From Candidatus Ichthyocystis sparus (GTDB lineage: Bacteria > Pseudomonadota > Gammaproteobacteria > Burkholderiales > 2013Ark19i): a stretch of 64,000 bases of DNA. Made by a program: the position numbers and the translations under genes. Under the pieces are notes generated by a model. That model did not search any database and was not told the origin of the DNA. It saw only the letters and a program-made list of their open reading frames with translations. The DNA lies in contig NZ_FKII01000043.1 in assembly GCF_900078745.1 (NCBI RefSeq), forward strand, positions 1 through 64,000. Direction: 5' to 3'. Shown piece by piece: positions 9,543-19,400 of the stretch. Position 1 is the first letter of the stretch. Every line of letters begins with the position of its first letter.

Positions 9543-10657
9543 GTTCTCGTCCTATCTTATATATTTATATTATACACTACTAACTAATTGTATTCATTCT
9601 GGCACTGATATTTACCCTTATTAGCTAAGGCGTATTAATCTGAAGTGTACGAATACCAATATTCTGTATGCAAATTAATAATTAAAAATATTTAATAATT
9701 CACGACCCCACGTTTTTAATGAAAAATTTTCATATACACAAATAGACACAAATAGACATAGATATACCCTCAGTTAAACAAAAATTTTACATATATTAAG
9801 ATAGTAAAATTTTGCATATAAAGAGAATGGGCACATAGTATTTATAATTTTTATATACAGGTAGTGAATAAATCTCTGTCTGTAAGAATTAATTCCTACA
9901 TTGTTCTAAAACATTTGAACATACCACGGTTCAATAAGTAAATCTTTTAGATATGTTTTAAATTTTGGTAATTTCTCTTTATAAATTTGTTTCAAGTGCA
10001 GTTAGAAGTAGATAGGCATTGATCATAATATCGTATGAGATAGTAGTCCTTACCGCTTATACAAGTGTAGCCGGCATAAATTTATTAACTAAGATAAGTA
10101 CAAATTGGGGGATTTTTATTTTACATTGGCATCTTATCTACCTTTTTTGATCAAATGTAGACATTAGCTTATATCGTTTATTTCATATGGTGTTTTCTTG
10201 GGGCTTTATTACTTATACGACACACAAACTAAAGGATAGATCTTATTCTTATAAGTATCACATAAGCTAGAAATTCATTTTTCATAGATACACACTCTAT
10301 TTGAATTCCTTTTTCTTTAACCTCTAATATATTATAAATAAATTATACATGTAATGACTATACATGTCAGGTAGACGTGTGAGGTTTTAACTTTTGTATG
10401 ACACTATGCGACATTCAATATTTATAGTATCACAGACCGACCTATGCAAACTGCCCAAAAATATTGTTGTGCGAAACCATACCAACAACACATACACACC
10501 CAGGGCTGAAGTATGCGACACTTCATGCGGATAATGCAGTATGAGTTATAGCGAACTCAATCTCTACCAACTCTACTTTTAACAAATCCACCGACTAGGA
10601 CACAGACGGTTCCCAGATCCCTATTATTATTGATCTAATAACAACACCCAGAAGCAT
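9543..10657. other. AT-rich intergenic region upstream of copy 4
   Basis: Contains the diverged upstream block (ATGCAAATTAATAATTAAA and TAATTCACGACC around 9667-9706, AAAAATTTTCATATACAC after 9720). A stretch near 10230-10275 (GATAGATCTTATTCTTATAA) recurs in altered form near 14785-14830, showing further old duplication. No gene seen. Confidence 0.4.
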
Positions 10658-11368
10658 CTATACGGCGTCCTCCACTTCCCCTTCTTCTCCTTCCCGAGCA
10701 TCACCCACACCCATAACAACCATAGGCACCACTTCTGCTGGAATATATCCCCATCCCCACCCTGCCTCATTAAGTTCCATTATTTCATCCGGGTGATCAC
10801 CTGGATCACGATGCCCAACTATGGCATGACCATTACTCTGATTACCAGCATTATCCTCCTCCTGAAAGGCAGGCCCTTGTTGAAGGTCAGGCCCCTGATT
10901 ATTAGTTGCTCTTTGCGATATGTGGCAAGTAAAAATTATGCATACGATAATTGCTAGTTCCACCACCATAGAAATGAATAACGCCGAGATAGCACCAGCA
11001 TCTTCAGAAACTTCAGGAGTACTGTTACCTGTATAGTACGGCAAAGTAGTTGTCGTCGTTTTAGGACTAGTTGTTGACGCGATACTATTATCTTGACTGA
11101 GAGTGGTATGTTCGGCCAATGATGTCCCCGCAAGAATGGTCAGCGTAGAAAGTGCAAATAACAATGATACAGGTGCACCGGATAACGCCGAAGCTCCGGA
11201 TGAAGATGATCGTCCTATTTGTCCCAGTGATTGTGAATCTATCTCAAAAGAAACATCGGTGTCACCACAAGCATCGCTGACATTAACATTATGGTCAACA
11301 CAGTCGTCAATTGATGATAATAAATCGTGTTCATATCCTAAGGTGTTATCTGTGGACGTAGAAAGCAT
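10658..11368 (-). CDS. DxV-tail family membrane protein, copy 5
   Basis: 236 residues. The long acidic N-terminus (1-64) is rich in Asp/Ser with three Cys. The first hydrophobic segment is about 65-85 (SLLFALSTLTILAGTSLAE). The Thr-rich stretch 86-125 includes TTTTT and a sequon (NST). The second hydrophobic segment is about 126-149, followed by a short basic part (HISQR). The tail has QGPDLQQGPAFQEEDN, NGHAIVGHRDPGDHPDEIME, WGWGYIPAEVVPMVVMG and ends EVEDAV. The start is well supported by AAGGATAACCGT before the ATG. Within the tail it is closest to the copies at 8895, 13268 and 15178, which share the WGWG motif. Function unknown. Confidence 0.8.
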   Translation of the reverse strand: MLSTSTDNTLGYEHDLLSSIDDCVDHNVNVSDACGDTDVSFEIDSQSLGQIGRSSSSGASALSGAPVSLLFALSTLTILAGTSLAEHTTLSQDNSIASTTSPKTTTTTLPYYTGNSTPEVSEDAGAISALFISMVVELAIIVCIIFTCHISQRATNNQGPDLQQGPAFQEEDNAGNQSNGHAIVGHRDPGDHPDEIMELNEAGWGWGYIPAEVVPMVVMGVGDAREGEEGEVEDAV

Positions 11369-12741
11369 ACGGTTATCCTTGTGTGCGTTGTATATTTATT
11401 AGCGGGTGGTATATTTATTATCCACCACAGAGCAGCCAACGACACCATACTAACAAACACATAAAAATATTATATATTATATATCACATTTTATAATTCC
11501 ATTTTTTGATGACGCACCTGCAGATATTGGTAGTTGGTTGAGTGTACTTTGCGTACTTTACGCCTTATATGTGGTAAGACAACAAAATGTATCACATAGC
11601 GAGAAGAGCTTTATAATATTAGCTTATGCTTTGGCTATATACTTGACATATAACGTGAGTATAATGATCAATGATACAAGGAAGTTGATTATAAGGAAGT
11701 TGAATATAATAAAGTAGTTATTTATTGTTTTATACATGTAAAGTACAGCAAGTAAAGTATGCTTACTCTACACTACTTAATGATTATTTATAATACAATT
11801 GATAGTGATGCGTTCACGGTATAATGGAACTATTGTTGTGCTTTGAGTGATAATACGCGTGATAGCATAATATGTAGTGCCATGTGTAATTGATGATACG
11901 ATTTGTGTATTTTTCATTTGGGAAAATAAATGCGATTTACCAATGTGGATTTACCAATGTGGATATGTTAAGTATGCAAGTTGTGAGGTTGCACGAAAAT
12001 GGAAACCTATTTCTGTAAACTAGGTTGCTTAGTGTTTATGCTGACCTGTACAATGTCTCATGATGTATAGCTTTTATTAGTCCTATGATATACGCAAAAT
12101 GCAAGGTCTATGCTACAAGTGGTGGTTGTAATAGATAAAATTTCGGTATTGTATCGTGTGCAGTACGATGATTTGTTGTTGCAATTTATGCCTTATGAGT
12201 CTTGTTTATTTGATTTTTATTGAGACTATTAGTATTTAGTAGGTTTATTAGAAACAGAATATTGCTGTGCTAGACAGATTCTTGCTCCTGCATTAGTTAT
12301 TGCACCTCGCACACGTACGAGAGTGATTGAGTTGTAAAGAATAAATTGATTTATAGGGTGGAATTAGATATGGTAGTGCATTAATATTTTTTTACTATAA
12401 TGGAAAGAGGATCACGTTCATCATCCTATTTGCCGTTGATTGTTTCCTATAATAAGCAAGAGGTCGCGCGGAGTTTTCTTTTTTCTTATCATTTTTTTTC
12501 TTGATTTGATCTGTCAGTGTCTTGATTTTTCTGTTCTGAATTTTTTTGATATTTTTGAAGATTGGTATCACATAATAATCATGGGCACTGTTTCCCTGTG
12601 GTAATTGTGCTATCTCACAACGATTGATTTTAGGCAATCATTATTATTTTACCTTTACTACTTTCTAGAGCACGGCCACCCATAACTAATACTTTCGTTC
12701 ATTACAACACAACTACGACGATTACCATGAAGACGATCAAC
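11369..12741. other. Long AT-rich gap right of copy 5
   Basis: The conserved core is not clearly recognisable here, although ATTTTTTGATGACG near 11503-11516 resembles its left context. No RNA gene or supported coding frame. A minus-strand frame at 12395-12637 is Lys/Asn-rich (KNIKKIQNRKIKTL) and looks like chance translation of AT-rich DNA. Confidence 0.35.
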
Positions 12742-12985
12742 TTATGTAACAATGATTGTTATACTTACTTCTTTTATTTGCACCATTGGTATTAATATCG
12801 CAGCTATTAACACCAAAGCAGTAGCACCAAGATTATCAATATTAGTTAGAGAGGAGCTGTTGTTTGTACAAAATAGATATAGCGAGTCCTACAGTAGTGG
12901 CTCAGTGATGTCATCTTCGACCACTTTAATCTTCAATCAGGCGCCTCTCCTCTGCCAGAATAGATATCCAAATCTAAAGACATAG
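12742..12985 (-). pseudogene. Membrane-protein remnant resembling the ectodomain and second TM of the family
   Basis: A minus-strand open piece of about 48 codons ends at a TAA at 12742-12744. It reads ...FCTNNSSSLTNIDNLGATAL, then the hydrophobic VLIAAILIPM. This matches the family pattern of a Ser/Thr/Asn-rich stretch, a sequon (NNS/NSS) and a hydrophobic segment. It has no start codon and is preceded by stops. To the right, up to 12985, only short pieces remain. Assignment to the DxV-tail family is inferred from pattern, not alignment. Confidence 0.3.
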
Positions 12986-13267
12986 AAGCATAGCAGGTGA
13001 TGAATTGAAATATAGAAATAGAACACAAGCGAGCTGTAATTTTAGATGGGCGGTTGCTGTACTCTTTGTTTCTTATAACCGAACCTTTTCCGTGCGTACG
13101 CCAACATTCTCACAATAATTGATGCAATCTTCTACAATTCAGATATCAATTAATAAACCTAACATTCATTTTATTAACCGCCCAGTGTGTTCGTAGACTA
13201 CACAAGAACTGCCATGCAAATCCTTTATGGCGTCTATCACTTATAACCTAACTCGATGAATGCATAA

Positions 13268-13978
13268 CTACACGTCGTCCTCTGTTCCTTCCTCCACACT
13301 TTCTTGAGCACCATCCATGATAACCACGGGGATTATTATTCCTGGGATATGCCCCCACCCCCACCGAGCTTCACGAAGCTCCACTATTTCACCTGGTAGA
13401 TCACCTGGGTCACGAGCACCTACAATGGCATGTCCATTGCCTAAGGCAGCTTCTTCACCACCAATATGCCCATTACCTAAGGCAGCTCCACCAATATGCA
13501 CTAACTGACGCATCTCCTCTCGTCTTTGCTGTCCAATATCTACTCCTCCTCCTATCATTCTTACTGCCCGCCTTATGAAAGTGCCACATGTAACACCCAA
13601 GAACAAAATTACTGTTGCTATTACTATCACGGCCAATATTGCACCCACGGCAAGAGACTCATCAGTATGAGAGGCAGTAGTGGTGGTTACTGTTGATGTG
13701 GATGGTGATGCGGCAGCACCCGTTATCGCCACAGTAGCGCTACTAGTCTGATCAGTAGATGATCCATCAACACCGGATAGCAATGTTAACAAAGATAGTG
13801 CTGAAAGCGAAAACAGCGATAAGGACGAAATTGAGGTGCTGGATATTGAAACTGGAGGTGAGAGATGCCCTCCACCGTCTTCCCCTTTATCAGGATCATT
13901 ATTGTCATTTTTTATATCGCTGCAATCATCAACTGATGAACTGTCAACACCTGCATAACCTGATATCTTGTAGTCCAT
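13268..13978 (-). CDS. DxV-tail family membrane protein, copy 6
   Basis: 236 residues; closest paralogue of the gene at 15178-15855 (shared SSVDDCSD, STDQTS, VGAILAVI and WGWG segments). N-terminus 1-47 is acidic. The first hydrophobic segment is about 48-69 (SISSLSLFSLSALSLLTLLS). The Thr/Ala stretch 70-108 has no NxS/T sequon, unlike the other copies. The second hydrophobic segment is about 109-135, followed by FIRRAVR. The tail contains a short internal duplication (HIGGAALGNG then HIGGEEAALGNG), HAIVGARDPGDLPGEIVE, WGWGHIPGIIIPVVIM, and ends GTEDDV. The start is supported by CGGAG about ten bases before the ATG. Function unknown. Confidence 0.8.
   Translation of the reverse strand: MDYKISGYAGVDSSSVDDCSDIKNDNNDPDKGEDGGGHLSPPVSISSTSISSLSLFSLSALSLLTLLSGVDGSSTDQTSSATVAITGAAASPSTSTVTTTTASHTDESLAVGAILAVIVIATVILFLGVTCGTFIRRAVRMIGGGVDIGQQRREEMRQLVHIGGAALGNGHIGGEEAALGNGHAIVGARDPGDLPGEIVELREARWGWGHIPGIIIPVVIMDGAQESVEEGTEDDV
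13434..13499 (-). repeat. Short internal duplication in copy 6
   Basis: Two adjacent units of about 36 and 30 bases share CCTAAGGCAGCT and CACCAATATG and encode HIGGEEAALGNG and HIGGAALGNG. The paralogue at 15178-15855 has a single AHIGGDVFGNG at this place, so the duplication arose after the two genes separated. Confidence 0.75.
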
Positions 13979-14269
13979 TATTTACGTCTCCGTTTGTCTA
14001 TTAGTTTGTCTATTATTATCGCACCATATCATATTTCTACACTACCTACTTACGGGCATACCCAGCTCCAGTTGATCAAGAGATATCTTGACACACACTG
14101 GCGGAAAGTTAAATTTATTTAACAAAAACATGCATGTTATATACTATACACATTTTGAGGGATATATTGAAATAAATAAACCTTAATTAGATGGATATAG
14201 TATTAGCAAGATAGAGTAGGGTCTGTAATTGTGATGATTTTTACTTTTTTATACTTTGGCTACTCTTGA

Positions 14270-14600
14270 CTAATGATATCCGGCAACCGAGCTTGAGTAA
14301 CAAGGTGGGGGTTGCCGTTTATTATCATCCTGCGTATTGACAGGAATCATGTCCATTTTCAGCACTTTTGCCGCTAGCCTACTGTTCCTGGGCTATGGGA
14401 AGATCGCCTGTTAATTTTAAAATTGTGAGAGTAACAAATTATGGCTACTACTACTATAAACTCTTATCTTGTGGCGAGGTGGCAGTGCCGTATACATAAG
14501 TGCTATTATCAGCATCAAGAATAGAAGATGATTGAAAAGTCTTTTGTTGCAAATCATAATCATCACCAGCAGTACAAATGTTTATCACCAAATGTGATTC
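14270..14600 (-). pseudogene. Broken copy of the small membrane protein at 16121-16489
   Basis: Aligns along its length with 16121-16489 but has a 19-base deletion near 14460 (the intact copy has extra sequence between CATAAA and ACTCTGATC), other small indels and no usable start. Well-preserved stretches include TACATAAGTGCT, TATCAGCATCAAGAATAGAA and GACAGGAATCATGTCCAT. It lies upstream of copy 6 exactly as the intact gene lies upstream of copy 7. Confidence 0.75.
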
Positions 14601-15177
14601 TTATAGCTTTGATGTTAACTATTCATAGTTGTTGTGAGTTTGTTTGTAAGGTTATTGTAAAGGTTGTGGTCTCAATTTAATTTTATGGCATGTAAAAGAT
14701 TTCAGTGTATTTTGCACTACACTAATTCCCGCACTACTAATTTAGTATGCGTGTACGTGAACAAATACTAACGCACATAAGGAAGATAGGGAAGATAGAT
14801 CTTATCTTACAGGTATTGCATAAGCCACAAATGTCCACAATAATACGATTGTGATGATAACCACGAGTACTGTTAGCCAAAGCACGGTCATAAGCTATAG
14901 AAATATAACACAAGCAGCTGTAATTCTAGATAGACGACCGCTGTCCTTTCTTTGTTTCGTATAACCGAACCGTCTCCGTGCGCACGCCAAACACCCTCTC
15001 AATAATTACCGTAACCTCTCACAATTCAGATATAAAGCAATGAACTAAACATTTTATTAATTGCCAGTATATTCGTAGAGCACATACAGCATTGTCATGA
15101 AAATTATCTATGTGTCTTACTTATAACTTAATTTTCGCAAAGGTCCTCCGAGTTGCATTATTATAAATACGGTATTA

Positions 15178-15855
15178 TCACACGGCATCCTCCGCCTCCT
15201 CCTCTTCATCTCCTCGAGCACCACCCATCATAATCATGGGTATTATTTCTCCTGGAACATAGCCCCACCCCCACTGAGCTTCATTAAGTTCCATTATTTC
15301 ACCTGGGTTATCGTCCGGGTCACGATTGCCCATCATAGCATTCCCGTTACCAAAAACATCTCCACCAATATGAGCGCCGATGTCCACTCCCCCTCGTCTT
15401 TGTCGTTCAGCAACATCTATTATTCCTATTCTTCTTGCCGCCTGCGTTATTAGAGTCTTACATGTAATGCCAAAGAATAAAATTACTATTGCTATCATTA
15501 TTACGGCCAATATAGCACCTACGGTAAGAGATCCATCGTAAGCATGGGAGGTAGTAGTAGCTATTGTCGATGTAGATTCAGTTGATGTAGCAGCACCAGT
15601 TGTTACGATAGTAGCGTTACTCGTTTGATCAGTAGAATATCCCTCAACACCGGATAGCAATGTTAGCATAGATATCGCCGAAAGCGAGATTAGCGACAAT
15701 GAAGAACTTGAGGCGCGGGATAAAACTGAAGATGACTGATGCCTCTTACCATCCTTTTCTATATTAGGATGATTATTATTGTCATTTTTTGTATCACTGC
15801 AATCATCAACCGATGAAAGGTTAACACCTGCAGAGCCTGATATCCCGTGATTCAT
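15178..15855 (-). CDS. DxV-tail family membrane protein, copy 7
   Basis: 225 residues from the ATG at 15855, chosen because CGGAG lies nine bases upstream and because MNHGISGSAGVN then aligns with MDYKISGYAGVD of copy 6. An ATG three codons earlier (15864) directly abuts that site. N-terminus 1-48 is hydrophilic. The first hydrophobic segment is about 49-70 (SSSLSLISLSAISMLTLLSG). The Thr/Ser stretch 71-109 has an NAT sequon. The second hydrophobic segment is about 110-132. Basic residues RRIG and RQRR follow. The tail has HIGGDVFGNGNAMMGNRDPD, GEIMELNEAQ, WGWGYVPGEIIPMIMMG and ends EEEEAEDAV. The gene at 16121-16489 lies 265 bases upstream on the same strand and could be co-transcribed. Function unknown. 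Confidence 0.8.
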   Translation of the reverse strand: MNHGISGSAGVNLSSVDDCSDTKNDNNNHPNIEKDGKRHQSSSVLSRASSSSLSLISLSAISMLTLLSGVEGYSTDQTSNATIVTTGAATSTESTSTIATTTSHAYDGSLTVGAILAVIMIAIVILFFGITCKTLITQAARRIGIIDVAERQRRGGVDIGAHIGGDVFGNGNAMMGNRDPDDNPGEIMELNEAQWGWGYVPGEIIPMIMMGGARGDEEEEAEDAV

Positions 15856-16120
15856 GCTGTACATCTCCGTTTGTTTATTATTTATTGCATTGTATTTTTA
15901 TGCTATCTGGTTAATGGCATACCTAGTTCCAGTTGATCAAGATCGACAGACACACAAATTATAAGGGAGAAGGTAATTTATTTAACAAATACATGCATGT
16001 TACATATTACTCATTCTAAGAGATATATTGAACTAAACAAACCTTAATTAGATGGATATAGAATTAGCAAGATTTAGGAGGTTCTGCAATTGTGATGATT
16101 TTGACCTTTTTATACCTTGG

Positions 16121-16489
16121 CTATGCCTGACTAATGATATCCGGCAACTGATATTGAGGAATAAGGTCGGGGAGTTGCCGTTCATTATCAGCTTGCGCAT
16201 TGACAGGAATCATGTCCATTTCCAGCACTTCTGCCGCTATCCTATCGTTCCTAGGCGACAGGAAGATTGCCGTTAATTTTAAAATTATGAGAGTAGCAAT
16301 TATGGCCGCTACTACCATAAACGTTCCCGTATAAACTCTGATCTCGTCTTGCGGTGAGGTAGCAGTGTCGTATACATAAGTGCTGTTATCAGCATCAAGA
16401 ATAGAAGATGACTCGAAAGCTTTTTGTTGCAAATCATAGCTATAAGTATCACCGGCAGTACCAATGTTTATTATCAAACGCGATCCCAC
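16121..16489 (-). CDS. Small single-TM protein of unknown function
   Basis: 122 residues from a GTG at 16489. No family recognised. The N-terminal 50 residues are polar with a sequon (NST at 35-37). One transmembrane segment spans about 54-77 (TGTFMVVAAIIATLIILKLT), followed by a tail with EVLEMDMIPV, faintly like the GEIMEL and IPMV motifs of its neighbours, and two similar LPDLIPQ / LPDIISQ elements at the end. The open frame extends some 22 codons upstream without ATG, so the start is uncertain and the gene could itself be a truncated relative. A broken duplicate lies at 14270-14600. Conservation of the frame in only one of the two units leaves its reality open. Confidence 0.5.
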   Translation of the reverse strand: MGSRLIINIGTAGDTYSYDLQQKAFESSSILDADNSTYVYDTATSPQDEIRVYTGTFMVVAAIIATLIILKLTAIFLSPRNDRIAAEVLEMDMIPVNAQADNERQLPDLIPQYQLPDIISQA

Positions 16490-19400
16490 AATATTGATGT
16501 TACCATGGACATATTTATAGTCGTTGTGAGCTTGTTTGTAAAGGTTGTAATCTCAATTTAATTTCATGGTATGTAAAACATTCAGTGTTTTTTGTACTAT
16601 ACCGGCCCTCACATATTAATTTTGTACGTGTGTACATGCGCGAATACTAACATATACAAAAAAATTTACACAAATAAATGGTATTTGGCATATGCAATTT
16701 CTTAATACTTTTATAGTCAATAGTGTAATGCTTTACATATTATGCGACAGTACTTTGAATTCACGAAAGATGAGTAGTTATAACTATTAGCGATTCTTTT
16801 TTTAGCTTTAGCGTAATTCAGTTATACCATATAAATAACTAAGAATGGTAAAATGCTATACTTAGTGCTTTTAATTTAGTTTGGCATTAATAATATAATG
16901 CATACACACAAAAATAAGTTTGTTATTATGTGCTGATATTTTAGATGTCAGTAAGTGTGACTAGGATGTTAATAATTAATATATTTATAACACCATATCC
17001 CAAGCATTCTTTTCTTGTTAGGCTTGTGTTGTTTCGATGTGGGAGCTGTTGTGATGTAATCACTGAGACAAAGAGTTATACGTTAGCTTCCATTGCTTCA
17101 GACAGTGTATGCAGTGTTGGTTAGAGGTATGTATTGTTGACGTGCTTATTTGATATTGATTTAGTTTATAATTGATAAATCTAGTCAATGATTAATCGCC
17201 GATCTTAATTAAATATTTAGAGATAGTAAAAATAGGATAGCAAAAAAAGAGTTATCATTTGTTCCTTATCATCACGAATAGACTTTAATATTGTGAGAGG
17301 TCCGTTTGAGCTAATTACTGCAAGCAATTACTTTGCGTGGACTATTAGTTTATGCGACATTAGTTGTAAATGTAATTACACTGTCCCCATTTATTATCAA
17401 AACAATACAACACCAACACCGTTTTTTATTGCATGCCAACATGTTCGGCAGCTGCAATATAAAATAAAAGCAACTTTATAAATTATATATGAAGTACGAA
17501 TATATTCTTATCACACTTTGTGTGTTGTTGATATTTTATTCAATCACTTAAATACTTAACATAATCATAGCACCACCACAAAATTTCTATATGCAACGCA
17601 CCCACTCATACGCAGTAGCAGCACAGAACAGGCCTAATGTTCAATTTTCTACGTAACCTAGTCCATTATCTATGCAACATCACACATTCTAATTGTATAT
17701 AACATCTGCTTAACAAGAGCCGCATGTTATCATAATTTATAAATACATTTACAACATATTTTATCCTCTTTTTTTCCTTCAAATTCACATACTAAAACAA
17801 TGATAAATTTTTTCAGGTACTGCAACACATTAGATGTAGTTGTTTAGCAAGCAACTTATTGTTAATGTCCTAATAACACTAAATAACATTATAAATGACA
17901 AGATTACTACGAACAATATAACCGATAATACAATAACTACTGTACTGCCGGCAATTTCTGCATCACCAGTATTATGTAGTAGAACTATTTTTAATCAAGG
18001 ACAACATTATTTTAACAGCAAATTAGATAGTGAGGAGATAGTATCACTAAGGTTAATTGCACCTAAAAAGTTATTTCTAACTACTTCAAGTAGTTATAAA
18101 ACTTGATAAATTGTTTAATGCTCAACTCTTAATGCTATTAATAGTCTTAATATTGAATTTTTTTGCTGGAAATTATTTCCAATACGTGCCCAAATACTGT
18201 TTTTTTGTGGCTGTTACTAGTTTTATTGTTGAAGGTGCATATTCACCACTTCTATCATTATCAATTAATAGATGCTAGAACTATAGCAACAGAAATCCTT
18301 GCTGCATATTCAATAATAAAAAACCTTACTAATTAAATCCATATATTTACCAGCCGTATCAGGATAATAATCCTAATTAATACTTTCATTGATATCAGTT
18401 ATATTCACTGTTACGTAATGATGTAGAACTAACCTTATTATTACTCCATTTGTTTATCGACATTACCAACATTAATAATGCTTATCTCAGCAACGATTAT
18501 TTAGATTGAAAATATTTTCTATCCTAATACAGTAACAGTAAATTTGCATGTCTACACTACTTAAAATAAAATCAAGCATTTCAAACTTAGTAAACACAAA
18601 ACAGCCGTTACAAGCTTACACTAAATTTATACTGGTCTATTTGATGTGGATTTTTATTTGACGCGCAGATACTTGCGCAGATACCTATTTTCTATAAATT
18701 AAAATAGTTAAAAAATTACATTAATTTAAGCATCGTACAACATGCATACAGCAACCCGTATTTGCTTATAGTGTGTTTCAACACATGGCACATCAACAAT
18801 TGTCATTGTCACTTACTCGATGACGAGCATATCAGATAGATCTAAATTTATACTGTCAAGTATTAGTATACCTATGCGTATATTATCTAACATGCATTCC
18901 CGTTATACACTATTAGACAATATAAAATAAAAATATTGCCTTGCCTTGTGTATATTACATATAAGTCATGTCTTTTTTATATATGCATGTAAAGTAGAAA
19001 ATTATCTTTTTTTATCTAATGTGCGGAAATAAAAAAAACTAATTTCACAAGAGTGTATGATCTATTTATATAGAAACAGATAAATTTATCACGAAATTTC
19101 ATTCACGGTGCAAACATACACTTAGCACGGGCAACTATTTATATTTACAATTCTTATGGATCATAATAATTACATTGAATTGGGTATATAAGGGGATTAT
19201 AATTTATAATCATTGTTCGGGAAGCTTTTTACAAATAACTAAAATCTGTGACAACATAGCCATTTATTTGTGCTTTTATTACAATTTAGTGGCTTTTTGA
19301 GCACGTTTTTCATGTCATGTATGGAAATGTCCTTTCGATTTTAATGCCACAGTCATTATTTGCTAGTTTATTAATCCTAGTAATGCCCATGTTGGTACAT

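Larger units (their letters stand above)
12995..14780. repeat. Tandem duplication, left unit (partner 14885-16660)
   Basis: About 1.8 kb unit: 3' flank, DxV-tail gene 13268-13978, its upstream region, a broken small membrane-protein gene (14270-14600) and flank. The partner has the same order. Matching landmarks include ATAACCGAACC at about 13077 and 14960, AACAAAAACATGCATGTTA at about 14121 with AACAAATACATGCATGTTA at 15983, and CTTAATTAGATGGATATAG at 14182 and 16043. The units are clearly diverged, so this is not an assembly duplicate. Confidence 0.85.
14885..16660. repeat. Tandem duplication, right unit (partner 12995-14780)
   Basis: Second unit of the 1.8 kb duplication, containing the DxV-tail gene at 15178-15855 and the intact small membrane-protein gene at 16121-16489. 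The roughly 100 bases between the units (14781-14884) are not part of the repeat and resemble 10230-10290. Confidence 0.85.

Noticed and set aside
19195-19211. Palindrome GATTATAATTTATAATC as an operator for htpG
   Set aside because: It lies about 480 bases upstream and perfect AT palindromes are expected in such sequence; no second copy or promoter was seen nearby.
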